A DNA stretch of 64,000 bases. Origin: Pseudomonas soli. Its GTDB lineage: Bacteria > Pseudomonadota > Gammaproteobacteria > Pseudomonadales > Pseudomonadaceae. Within the stretch, counting starts at the first letter, position 1; each line of letters starts with the position of its first letter. This document shows positions 27,833 through 35,581 of the stretch, in pieces. The notes beneath the pieces were generated by a model. The model saw nothing but the letters and a program-made list of their open reading frames with translations. It was not told where the DNA came from and did not search any database. The stretch spans positions 248,001 to 312,000 of the forward strand of contig NZ_FOEQ01000005.1 in assembly GCF_900110655.1 (NCBI RefSeq), written 5' to 3'. Position numbers and translations under genes: made by a program.

Positions 27833-28233
27833 AGAAGACGCCGCTGTTGAACATCGCCCTGTCGCGAACCATTGCCGGGCTCGGCCATGGCGACATCCTG
27901 GTGATCGGCGACGCCGGCCTGCCGGTGCCGCCAGGCGTCGAGCTGATCGACCTGGCGCTGACGCCGGGTATCCCGGATTTTGCCAGCGTGTTGCGCGTGG
28001 TACTGAGCGAGATGCAGGTCGAACGGCATGTGCTGGCCGATGAAGTGTTCCAGGCCCTGCCGCCCGGGTTGGCCGAGGTCGAACGTTTGCACGCGGACGG
28101 TGAGCTGGGCCAGCGACAGGCGCTGAGCCATGCCGACTTCAAGACCCTGTGTCGCCAGGCCCGGGCCGTGGTGCGCACCGGGGAGTGCAAGCCCTACAGC
28201 AATATTGCCCTGGTGGCTGGCGTCACTTTCTAG
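27829..28233 (+). CDS. rbsD: D-ribose pyranase
   Basis: This 134-residue protein starts [20 protein letters not shown], with His20 as the catalytic residue of the RbsD/FucU family, and ends [14 protein letters not shown], the conserved C-terminal sugar-binding block. It interconverts the pyranose and furanose forms of ribose so that ribokinase can use it. It overlaps rbsK by [22 protein letters not shown] confirms the family. Confidence 0.95.
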   Translation: MKKTPLLNIALSRTIAGLGHGDILVIGDAGLPVPPGVELIDLALTPGIPDFASVLRVVLSEMQVERHVLADEVFQALPPGLAEVERLHADGELGQRQALSHADFKTLCRQARAVVRTGECKPYSNIALVAGVTF

Positions 28234-28260
28234 ACCGAATGCGAGGGCTTGCACCCTCGA

Positions 28261-28351
28261 TCGCCGGCAAGCCGGCTCCCACAGGTCGGGCGCAACCTCG
28301 GGCTGCCGCTGTGGGAGCCGGCTTGCCGGCGAAAGGGCCGCGAAGCGGCCC
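28261..28351. repeat. REP pair of a second family plus hairpin
   Basis: TCGCCGGCAAGCCGGCTCCC starts at 28261 and its inverted copy ends at 28332, differing in sequence from the GCGGGGCAAG family. Directly after it GGGCCGC-GAA-GCGGCCC (28335-28351) makes another stem. Both lie between rbsD and the nucleoside hydrolase and may partly end the rbs transcript. Confidence 0.85.
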
Positions 28352-28388
28352 CTTGTGAATCCATCCCCCTAGCAACAAGGAGTGCTGA

Positions 28389-29399
28389 ATGTCCCTCAAG
28401 AACCTGCTCCAAGGAGCCGTCCTCATGTCCGCGCTGGCCGCGACTTCCCTCATGGCCGCGCCCCGCGACCTGATCATCGACACCGACCCCGGCGCCGACG
28501 ACGTCGTCGCCCTGCTGCTGGCCATGGCCTCGCCCGAGGAACTGAAGATCCGCGCCATCACCACCGTAGCCGGCAACGTGCGCCTGGAGAAGACCTCTCG
28601 CAACGCTCGCCTGGCCCGTGAGTGGGCTGGCCGCGAAGAGATCCCGGTGTACGCCGGGGCAGGGCGGCCGATGGTGCGCACGCCGATCTACGCCGCCAAC
28701 GTGCACGGCGAGGAAGGCCTGACCGGCGTCCAGGTCCACGAGCCGAAAAAGCCGCTGGCCCAGGGCAACGCCGTGCAGTACCTGATCGACACCCTGAGCG
28801 CCGCCGAGCCTCACAGCATCACCGTCGCCATGCTCGGCCCACAGACCAACCTGGCCCTGGCATTGATCCAGAAGCCGGAGATCGTCAACGGCATCAAGGA
28901 AGTGGTGGTGATGGGCGGCGCCCACTTCAACGGCGGCAACATCACGCCGGCGGCGGAATTCAACCTGTTTGCCGATCCGCACGCCGCCGAGGTGGTGCTG
29001 GCCAGTGGCGTGAAACTCACCTACCTGCCGCTGGACGTCACCCACAAGGTGCTCACCAGCGACGCGCGCCTCAAGCAGCTCGCCGCGGTCAACAACAATG
29101 CCAGCAAGCTGGTGGTGGACATCCTCAACGCCTACATCAAGTTCGACATGGACAATTACGGCATGCCCGGCGGCCCGGTGCACGACGCCAGCGTCATCGC
29201 CTACCTGCTCAAGCCCGAGCTGTTCAAGGGTCGCCAGGTGCACATGGTGGTCGACAGCCGCGAAGGCCCGACCTTCGGCCAGACCATTGCCGACTGGTAC
29301 GGCGTGCTCAAGCAGCCGGCCAATGTGATGTGGATCGAAGAGGGGGACGCGCAGGGCTTCTTCGACCTGCTCAGCGCCCGCCTGGCCCGATTGAAATAG
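28389..29399 (+). CDS. nucleoside hydrolase with signal peptide (periplasmic)
   Basis: This 336-residue enzyme belongs to the IunH/RihA family that splits ribonucleosides into base and ribose. The Ca2+ and ribose site DTDPGADD is at 31-38, followed by VHGEEGL, MLGPQTNLALAL, VVMGGA and, near residue 260, the GGPVHDASV His-Asp pair. Unlike E. coli IunH homologues it carries a hydrophobic leader with an AxA-like site (about 1-24, SLMAA), so export is predicted. Its position after rbsD, 155 bases on, suggests it supplies ribose to the Rbs importer. Confidence 0.92.
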   Translation: MSLKNLLQGAVLMSALAATSLMAAPRDLIIDTDPGADDVVALLLAMASPEELKIRAITTVAGNVRLEKTSRNARLAREWAGREEIPVYAGAGRPMVRTPIYAANVHGEEGLTGVQVHEPKKPLAQGNAVQYLIDTLSAAEPHSITVAMLGPQTNLALALIQKPEIVNGIKEVVVMGGAHFNGGNITPAAEFNLFADPHAAEVVLASGVKLTYLPLDVTHKVLTSDARLKQLAAVNNNASKLVVDILNAYIKFDMDNYGMPGGPVHDASVIAYLLKPELFKGRQVHMVVDSREGPTFGQTIADWYGVLKQPANVMWIEEGDAQGFFDLLSARLARLK

Positions 29400-29583
29400 T
29401 GTCGTGGTGCGCGTAGCGCTCGAACACCTGGTCGATGAAGCTACGCGCCGCCTCGCTGCCTCGGTCGCGTACCAGCAGGTCGATGGCGATCAGCAATAGC
29501 TCTTCGGGGGTTCCCGGGCTGTAGGCACTCTGACCTTCGTCCCACTTGACCTTGATATCGGCGTCGATGCTGTGGCTGCTCAT
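29371..29583 (-). CDS. small conserved-looking protein of unknown function
   Basis: This 70-residue acidic protein starts at ATG 29583 and has no signal or membrane segment. The sequence has an N-terminal polar strand (SIDADIKVKWDEGQS) and two amphipathic helices (PEELLLIAIDLLVRDRG and EAARSFIDQVFERYAHH). It overlaps the end of the nucleoside hydrolase on the other strand by 29 bases. Codon use and helix pattern look real, but I recognise no family. Confidence 0.6.
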   Translation of the reverse strand: MSSHSIDADIKVKWDEGQSAYSPGTPEELLLIAIDLLVRDRGSEAARSFIDQVFERYAHHDTISIGPGGR

Positions 29584-29871
29584 GGGGCGGTTCTCGCTTG
29601 GGCCTGGATGATAGGTCGAATACCGCGTCCTGGCGTTCGAAGTGGAGGTGTTTCCTGCGCCACTTCTTGCAGTAAATCATGCCTTGGCGCAAGAGGATCT
29701 GCGACTTAGGCATAAGCCATGCGTTTGGTCGAACCTGCGGTTCGGGGCAAAATCCGGTGACGATTGCGTTTCGCATCCACTGGCTGCGTCAGGCAGAATC
29801 TTGCGGTTTTGCAACAAACAGTTAGAAGAACTGTCGCATAAGGCAGTTCCCGGATCGATTTAGGAGGATTC

Positions 29872-30189
29872 ATGTTCCGTACCCGCGCTACCCTGGCGAC
29901 CCTGCTGGTGGCTACCGTCCTGGCAGGTTGCAGCACCGGTGGCTCTTCGGGCGCCAGCGCCCCTGCCGCCCCGGCCGGCAATGACGGCCGCTGCGAAGCC
30001 AGTGGCGCCGATTTCACCGTCGGCAAGCCGGCCAGCGCCGAGCTGTTGGAGCAGGCGCGCAAGGCCAGCGGCTCGCAGATGGCACGCATCCTCAAACCGC
30101 ACGATGTGATCACCCTGGAATACCGCTCCGAGCGATTGAACCTGAATGTTGATGACAAGGGTGTGGTGACCCGCGTCAACTGCGGCTGA
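29872..30189 (+). CDS. lipoprotein of the I78 peptidase-inhibitor family
   Basis: This 105-residue protein has a lipoprotein signal (VLAGC, Cys20) and a glycine/serine/alanine-rich linker. The following domain starts RCEASGADFTVGKPAS and ends EYRSERLNLNVDDKGVVTRVNCG, matching inhibitor family I78, which forms a small beta-wedge blocking serine proteases. It would sit on the periplasmic side of a membrane and guard against incoming or own proteases. A perfect ribosome site (TAGGAGG) precedes the ATG. The 288-base gap before it holds no other gene I can support. Confidence 0.85.
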   Translation: MFRTRATLATLLVATVLAGCSTGGSSGASAPAAPAGNDGRCEASGADFTVGKPASAELLEQARKASGSQMARILKPHDVITLEYRSERLNLNVDDKGVVTRVNCG

Positions 30190-30238
30190 TTGCCCGCACG
30201 CTGTCACCTGGCGCGGGCCGGCCCGCGCCTTCCCGCGC

Positions 30239-30853
30239 TTATTCCACGCTTGCCGGTTCGCGCCGTTCCTCGCGAGTGAACAACCCTTCTCCCAAAGTGC
30301 GCGCGGCTCGCAGATGCCGTGCCGGATCCTGTCCTTCGCTGTCGTCCAGCAACGTCGAACTCAATACTTGAGCGCCGCAGTAATCGAAGATGCCGTGCTC
30401 GATCTGCACGCGCATGGCCTCGCCGTAGCCGTGGCGCTCGAAGGTGCCGGCATCGGCCCCGGCAACGCCGATCAGGTGCGCGGTCAAACCGTGCAGGCGC
30501 TTTGTGGTACTACCGTCCGCGGCCTGGTAGAAGGCCCAGCCATTGCTGAACACACGCTCGACCCAGCCCTTGAGCAGGGCCGGGAGCGACCACCAGTAGA
30601 TGGGATAGACCAGCACCAGGGTGTCGGCGCGTTCGATGCGCGCCTGCTCGGCCAGCACATCGGCCGGCGGCGGCGCCAGGCGGCGGTGCACGGCGTGGTC
30701 GGCGAGGCTGAAACGGGGGTCGAAACCTTCACGGGCCAGGTCGGCGAACTCGCTGGTGTGACCGGCCGCGCGCAACCCTTCGGCAACCTGTTGGGCAAGG
30801 GCATGGGTAAGGGACTCGGTGTCGTGGTGACCGATGACGATCAGGGCATGCAT
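30239..30853 (-). CDS. NAD(P)H:quinone oxidoreductase, flavodoxin-like fold
   Basis: This 204-residue protein belongs to the NQO1/KefF/MdaB type. IGHHDTESLTHAL is the FMN/FAD phosphate loop near the N-terminus; VYPIYWWSLPALLKGWVERVF (about 82-102) is the family signature around the isoalloxazine site, and GVAGADAGTFERHGYG follows. It performs two-electron reduction of quinones or related electrophiles. It is divergent from a TetR gene across a triple repeat, so it is the probable target of that regulator. Confidence 0.9.
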   Translation of the reverse strand: MHALIVIGHHDTESLTHALAQQVAEGLRAAGHTSEFADLAREGFDPRFSLADHAVHRRLAPPPADVLAEQARIERADTLVLVYPIYWWSLPALLKGWVERVFSNGWAFYQAADGSTTKRLHGLTAHLIGVAGADAGTFERHGYGEAMRVQIEHGIFDYCGAQVLSSTLLDDSEGQDPARHLRAARTLGEGLFTREERREPASVE

Positions 30854-30906
30854 GGCAGAATCTCCAGAATCAGGATGCGGGGGCTTCGGGAGCGTTATAT
30901 ACTCCC

Positions 30907-30944
30907 AGTAAGTTACGCTTAGTAAGTTACTTTTGGTAGGTAAT
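30907..30944. promoter_or_regulatory. triple 14-base-period repeat, candidate TetR operator
   Basis: AGTAAGTTAC occurs at 30907 and 30921, and a third related copy GGTAGGTAAT at 30935, giving exact 14-base spacing. Each full copy holds the small palindrome GTAA-G-TTAC. It fills the gap between the divergent quinone reductase and TetR genes and ends three bases before the TetR ATG. Confidence 0.7.
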
Positions 30945-30946
30945 CG

Positions 30947-31543
30947 ATGTCAAGCGAGGAAAAGACCGCGCCGCGCAAACGCCTGTCCCGCGAGGAGCGT
31001 CGCCGGCAGCTGCTGGATGTGGCCTGGCAGCTGGTGCGCGAAGAAGGCACCGATGCCCTGAGCCTGGGGCGTCTGGCCGAGCAGGCCGGGGTGACCAAGC
31101 CGGTGGTGTATGACCACTTCGAAACCCGCAACGGATTGCTGTTGGCGCTGTACCAGGAGTACGACGCACGCCAGACGGCGATGCTCGACACGGCTCTGGC
31201 CGGTTGTCCGGCGGACCTGCCGGGGCGGGCCTGGGTAATCGCCGAGGCCTATGTGGATTGCGTGGCGACCCAAGGGCGCGAGATCCCCGGTGTCAGTGCG
31301 GCATTGGCCGGCTCGCCGGAGCTCGAGGCGCTCAAGCGCGGCTATGAAGGGCCTTTCATGGACAAATGCCGGGAAGCCTTGGCGCCGTTCGCGCCGACCG
31401 GCGATATCGGCGTGGCCGGCCTGTGGGTGCTGGTGGGGGCAGCGGAGGCGCTGTCCCTGGCGGCGGCGGCCGGCGAATTGGCCGGCGAGGCCGCCAAGCG
31501 CGAATTGCAGGCAACCATCGTGGCGATGGTCCTGCGTCAGTAG
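30947..31543 (+). CDS. TetR-family transcriptional regulator
   Basis: This 198-residue regulator has an N-terminal HTH: ERRRQLLDVAWQLVREEG then LSLGRLAEQAGVTKPVVYDH with F and ETR after it (about 17-61). The C-terminal ligand domain is helical with no known motif. It is encoded divergently from the quinone reductase and directly after the triple repeat, so self-control and control of the reductase are expected. Its effector is likely a quinone or similar electrophile. Confidence 0.92.
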   Translation: MSSEEKTAPRKRLSREERRRQLLDVAWQLVREEGTDALSLGRLAEQAGVTKPVVYDHFETRNGLLLALYQEYDARQTAMLDTALAGCPADLPGRAWVIAEAYVDCVATQGREIPGVSAALAGSPELEALKRGYEGPFMDKCREALAPFAPTGDIGVAGLWVLVGAAEALSLAAAAGELAGEAAKRELQATIVAMVLRQ

Positions 31544-31568
31544 CTGCCGGCGCGGCGCAGGCCAGCAG

Positions 31569-32507
31569 TCAAGCCGGCAGGCTCTGGTACGTCTGTTCCT
31601 CGCCTGGGCTGCGGGCGAACTGGCGCTTGTACTCGCGGCTGAACTGCGAGGTGCTCTGGTAGCCGACGCGATGCGCAACCTGGGCCACGCCTAGCCCTTC
31701 GCCGATCAGCATCTGTTGCGCCTTGAGCAGGCGCAGGCGCTTGAGGTACTGCATCGGCGCGAGGTCGGTGCAGCGCTTGAAATGCTCATGGAAGGTCGAC
31801 ACGCTCATGTTCGCCCGGCCGGCCAGCTCATCCACCCCCAGCGGCTCGGCGTAGTGCTCGCGCAGGTATGCCAGGGCCGAGGCGATCCGGGCAAAATGTC
31901 CCTGTTGTTCGACCAGTGCCCGCAGCACCCCGGCCTGGGGGCCGCGCAGCGCGGTGTAGAGCACCTCGCGCACTCGCGCCGGCCCCAGCACCCTGGCGTC
32001 CAGCGGGTCCTGCAGGCACCGCAGCAGGCGCTCGACACTCTCGCGCATGGCCGTGTCCAACGCCGCCGAGGTCATAGACTGCGGGGTCTGTACCTGAACC
32101 GCGGCATCCGGCCCCAGGTTCATCGCTTGCACCAGCTCGCCGAGCATGGCGCGATCGATGTCCACCGCCACGCCCAGCAGTGGCGCCTGGGGTGTGGCGA
32201 AGGTTTCGCAGAGGAAGGGCACCGACAGCGCCTGCACCAGATAATGCCCGGCGCCGTACTCCAGGGTGCGCGGGCCCAGGCGCGCCAGCTTGCTGCCCTG
32301 GGCGACGATGATCAGGCTGGGTTCGTAGATCTGCGGGCTGCTGGCCACGTAGTGGTCCCAGGTCAGGACCTGGACCTGGGGCAGGGCGGTGGGCACGAAC
32401 CCGGGGCGCGTGGCGAGGCTGCGGATCAGTGAGCAGAGCGTGGCATTGGCATCCACGTGGCAAGTCAGGTGCATGGCGAAACCGGGCAGAGAATCGGACA
32501 ATGTCAT
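31569..32507 (-). CDS. AraC-family regulator with AraC_N cupin-type domain
   Basis: This 312-residue regulator has an N-terminal domain (about 40-190, YEPSLIIVAQGSK and GHYLVQALSVPFLCET) of the AraC_N type and a C-terminal double HTH (LGVDELAGRANMSVSTFHEH and LGVAQVAHRVGYQSTSQFSR). It belongs to the group that sits beside alcohol dehydrogenase or oxidoreductase genes. The start at 32507 has weak ribosome-site support; ATG 32474 is an alternative. It is divergent from the alcohol dehydrogenase at 32652, its likely target. Confidence 0.9.
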   Translation of the reverse strand: MTLSDSLPGFAMHLTCHVDANATLCSLIRSLATRPGFVPTALPQVQVLTWDHYVASSPQIYEPSLIIVAQGSKLARLGPRTLEYGAGHYLVQALSVPFLCETFATPQAPLLGVAVDIDRAMLGELVQAMNLGPDAAVQVQTPQSMTSAALDTAMRESVERLLRCLQDPLDARVLGPARVREVLYTALRGPQAGVLRALVEQQGHFARIASALAYLREHYAEPLGVDELAGRANMSVSTFHEHFKRCTDLAPMQYLKRLRLLKAQQMLIGEGLGVAQVAHRVGYQSTSQFSREYKRQFARSPGEEQTYQSLPA

Positions 32508-32651
32508 CTTCGCAGATTAACTGGCTGGCGCCAGAGGGGAGCGGGCAGGTCCGGAGAATCAGGCATGCATGCCGGAGAATCGGCCGTGGCCGGGGCAGGC
32601 CAGGCTGCGCAAAATGCGCCGCCTGAACCGTTTCACCTGAGAGAGGTCCGC

Positions 32652-33704
32652 ATGTACACCGCCATCGGCTACGCCGCCCAGTCCCCCACCAGCCCCCTGG
32701 CCCCCATGAGCTTCCAGCGTCGCAGCCCGCGGGCCGACGATGTCGCCATCGAGATCCTCTACTGTGGCGTGTGTCACTCCGATATCCATCAGGCCCGCAA
32801 CGAGTGGGGCATCGCCGTCTATCCGCTGATGCCGGGCCACGAGATCGTCGGTCGGGTCACTGCGGTTGGCGCGCAGGTCAGCCGCTACCAGGTGGGCGAT
32901 CTGGTCGGTGTAGGTTGCATGGTCGATGCCTGCCGTCACTGCGAAGCCTGCCGCCAGGGCGTCGAGCAATACTGCCTGGAAGGCCCGACCATGACCTACG
33001 CTACCCCCGACCGAGTCGATGGCAGCAATACCATGGGCGGCTACTCGAGCAGCATCGTGGTCAGCGAGGATTTCGTCCTGCGCATTCCCCAAGGCCTCGA
33101 CCTGGCCAGCGCGGCGCCGATCCTCTGCGCCGGCATCACCACCTACTCGCCGCTCAAGCACCATGGCGTTGGCCCGGGGCACAAAGTCGGCGTGCTGGGC
33201 ATGGGCGGGCTGGGCCACATGGGCATCAAGTTAGCCAAGGCCCTGGGGGCGCATGTCACGCTGTTCACCCGTTCGGCGGCCAAGGCCGAGGAGGCCCGGC
33301 GCCAGGGGGCAGATGAAGTGATCGTTTCCACCGACGCCGAACAGATGCGCGCCGCGGCCGGCCGCTTCGACTTCCTGCTCGACACCATCCCGGTCCAGCA
33401 CGACCTCAACCCCTACCTCGAAACCTTGAGGTTCGACGGCGTGCATATCCTGGTCGGCTTGATCGAGCCGGTCGAGCCGCCGTTGCATGCGGCCAACCTG
33501 GTGATGAAGCGCCGAGTGCTGGCCGGCTCGTTGATCGGTGGCATCGCAGAAACCCAGGAGGTGCTCGACTTCTGCGCCGAGCACGGAATCAGCTGCGATA
33601 TCGAGATGCTCGACATCCGCAACATCAACCAGGCCTACGAGCGGATGATCGCGGGTGATGTGAAATACCGTTTCGTCATCGACATGGCCACGCTGAAGGC
33701 CTGA
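32652..33704 (+). CDS. zinc-dependent NAD(P)-alcohol dehydrogenase, YahK/CAD-like
   Basis: This 350-residue cytosolic enzyme interconverts aldehydes and alcohols, usually with NADPH. The catalytic zinc site is in CGVCHSD and GHEIVG; the structural zinc cysteines are in CMVDACRHCEACRQGVEQYC. GVLGMGGLGHMGI is the nucleotide-binding motif. The length and the MYTAIGYAA start match YahK and cinnamyl-alcohol dehydrogenase relatives. GAGAGG lies before ATG 32652; earlier in-frame codons have no such site. Confidence 0.93.
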   Translation: MYTAIGYAAQSPTSPLAPMSFQRRSPRADDVAIEILYCGVCHSDIHQARNEWGIAVYPLMPGHEIVGRVTAVGAQVSRYQVGDLVGVGCMVDACRHCEACRQGVEQYCLEGPTMTYATPDRVDGSNTMGGYSSSIVVSEDFVLRIPQGLDLASAAPILCAGITTYSPLKHHGVGPGHKVGVLGMGGLGHMGIKLAKALGAHVTLFTRSAAKAEEARRQGADEVIVSTDAEQMRAAAGRFDFLLDTIPVQHDLNPYLETLRFDGVHILVGLIEPVEPPLHAANLVMKRRVLAGSLIGGIAETQEVLDFCAEHGISCDIEMLDIRNINQAYERMIAGDVKYRFVIDMATLKA

Positions 33705-33718
33705 GTCGAGGCGGCTCG

Positions 33719-34378
33719 TTATCTGAGGGGCGCCGCATATGCCTGGCGCAGGTCGACGCCCCAACCATCGAGCACGGCCTTGACGTTGTCGGCCGTCATC
33801 ACCTGGCGGTCGTTCTCAAGCGGCACGCCAGTGCCTGCGAGCATCGCCTCGCCCACCACCCTCCCGCTGGTGCCGGCTTCGAACGACAGTTCGGTGGCGA
33901 TCTCGCTGTCCCGGTCGCGCATCCCCACGGCACTGCTTACTCCAGCCGCGACCAGGGTGATCGGCAGCCACTCGTAGTAGCGCAGGCTTTGCGCGTCGGC
34001 GCTGATACGGGTAATGGCGGGCCTGACCACCAGCGTGTTCGGGCCAGGGGCATCCACTACCGTCATCACCTTGCCTATTTCCTCGCGCAGAACCGCGTCG
34101 TAATAGTCGGTGATCGAGGCGAGGGTAGCCTGGGGAATACGCGGGCTCGGTTCGGGTGCCGGGTAGAAGCGGCTGGGCGCCAGGTAGACCTCGATGTAGC
34201 GCCCCCGTGGCCATTTAGGGTCGGCCCAGCTCAGTAGGGTACCGCCAGACGGCGCCTGGTGCGGGGTGAGCAGGGCGTAGTCCTTGAGAAACCCGGCCGG
34301 GGCCGGCTTGTGGCTGCTGCAAGCCGATAAGCTTAGCGTGCTGGTCAGCATGACCGTCAGCAGATGCCGCTGACTCAT
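33719..34378 (-). CDS. DUF3313 lipoprotein
   Basis: This 219-residue protein has a lipoprotein signal (LSLSAC, Cys20). The mature region has GFLKDYALLTP and a long beta-rich domain (RGRYIEVYLAPSRFYP) that fits DUF3313, a family of outer-membrane-associated lipoproteins of unknown role. AGGAG precedes ATG 34378. Its start overlaps the stop of the gene at 34375 by four bases, so the two are coupled. Confidence 0.85.
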   Translation of the reverse strand: MSQRHLLTVMLTSTLSLSACSSHKPAPAGFLKDYALLTPHQAPSGGTLLSWADPKWPRGRYIEVYLAPSRFYPAPEPSPRIPQATLASITDYYDAVLREEIGKVMTVVDAPGPNTLVVRPAITRISADAQSLRYYEWLPITLVAAGVSSAVGMRDRDSEIATELSFEAGTSGRVVGEAMLAGTGVPLENDRQVMTADNVKAVLDGWGVDLRQAYAAPLR

Positions 34379-34713
34379 GGGCGGCGCTCCTCTTGCGCGG
34401 CGGCCTGCCAAGCCTGGGGCGGGGGCGCGTCCTGCGAAGCCTGGATCTGCAACTTGCCATGCGCCATCAGCCAGTGGACCAGCTCACGGATGGGCACGGT
34501 ATGGCTGTATTCGACCCATTCGCCACAGCCCGGATCGTAATGCTCGAAGTAGCGCCGCAGGATGATGTAGCCCAGGTTGTCCGCCAGGCTCAGGCTCTCT
34601 TGCTGCACGATCAGTGAGCCCGTCTGGCCGCGGCTGGTGTGGCGCTGGCTGAGGATCAGGGGGGCGGAACCTTCTTGAACGTCGGTGCTGTTGCGGCTGT
34701 CGGCTATCTTCAT
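34375..34713 (-). CDS. protein of unknown function upstream of DUF3313
   Basis: I do not recognise this 112-residue protein. It has no signal or membrane helix. The centre (LADNLGYIILRRYFEHYDPG, then EWVEYSHTVPIRELVHWL) looks folded; the ends are polar and probably flexible. GGGAG lies upstream of ATG 34713. It is divergent from the response-regulator gene and coupled to the DUF3313 lipoprotein, so it may belong to the same envelope-linked regulon. Confidence 0.65.
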   Translation of the reverse strand: MKIADSRNSTDVQEGSAPLILSQRHTSRGQTGSLIVQQESLSLADNLGYIILRRYFEHYDPGCGEWVEYSHTVPIRELVHWLMAHGKLQIQASQDAPPPQAWQAAAQEERRP

Positions 34714-34834
34714 GGGGAGCCCTCGGCGAGTGGAAGGCCCGCAGGGTGCAGGGCAATGTTTGCCAGGTGATGTCCGAATCGTGTCGGGGGTGACGAAATG
34801 TTGCCCGATTGAAATAAATGACCCGGGCGCCGCA

Positions 34835-35581
34835 ATGGTTTTAGATACGCCTTTTATCCGGACCTGTACCACCGTGAGCAGACTGCTGATCGTCGATGAC
34901 GATGTGGAAATCCTCGCCCTGCTTAAGCAATTCTTCGTCCAGCAGGGGTATGAGGTGGACCTGGCCGCCGAAGGCCAGGCGATGTGGGCGGCCATCGAGC
35001 GCCAGCGCCCGGACGCGATTATCCTCGACCTGATGCTGCCGGGCGAGGGCGGTCTGAGTCTGTGCCAGAAGCTGCGTGCGCAGGTCGGAGTGCCGGTCAT
35101 CATGCTCACCGCCATGGCCGAGCTGAGCGACCGTATCATCGGCCTGGAACTGGGCGCCGACGACTACCTGACCAAACCTTTCGATCCGCGTGAACTGCTG
35201 GCCCGCCTGCGCGCCGTGCAGCGCCGTGTCGGCGAGCAGGCGTCGCGCGGCGAGGCGGCCAGGCCGGTGATCGGTTTCGCCGGTTGGCACCTGGACGTCA
35301 CATGCCGCGAGCTGCGTTCGCCCGAGCAGGTGATGATCCCGCTGTCCGGCGCGGAGTTCGACCTGCTGGTGGTGTTCCTCGAACATCCCCAGCGCATCCT
35401 TACCCGCGAGCAGTTGATCGACCTGACCCGTGGCCAGGGCCATGACGCCTACGACCGCAGCATCGATGTGCAGGTCAGCCGGCTGCGGCGCAAGATCGAG
35501 CCCGACAGCAAGCGCCCGGATCTGATTCGCACCGTGCGCAATGGCGGCTACCTGTTCACCGCCAAGGTCAGCCGCTCGTGA
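34835..35581 (+). CDS. OmpR-family response regulator
   Basis: The receiver domain has the acidic pair Asp21-Asp22, phosphorylation site Asp65 (ILDLMLPG) and Lys114 (DYLTKPF), counted from ATG 34835. A winged-helix DNA-binding domain ends RKIEPDSKRPDLIRTVRNGG. A GTG at 34874 (VSRLLIVDDD) is an equally good start and gives 235 residues; neither has a strong ribosome site. The stop overlaps the GTG of the kinase gene (GTGA), so both form one operon. Targets may include the divergent 34713 and 38225 envelope genes. Confidence 0.93.
   Translation: MVLDTPFIRTCTTVSRLLIVDDDVEILALLKQFFVQQGYEVDLAAEGQAMWAAIERQRPDAIILDLMLPGEGGLSLCQKLRAQVGVPVIMLTAMAELSDRIIGLELGADDYLTKPFDPRELLARLRAVQRRVGEQASRGEAARPVIGFAGWHLDVTCRELRSPEQVMIPLSGAEFDLLVVFLEHPQRILTREQLIDLTRGQGHDAYDRSIDVQVSRLRRKIEPDSKRPDLIRTVRNGGYLFTAKVSRS

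Noticed and set aside
30907..30944. The short direct repeats as a small CRISPR array
   Set aside because: The unit is only 10 bases with 4-base gaps, far too short for repeat-spacer structure, and it lies in a promoter gap.
34685..34834. A longer N-terminus for the response regulator
   Set aside because: The extra residues precede the receiver fold and overlap the divergent gene's start region.
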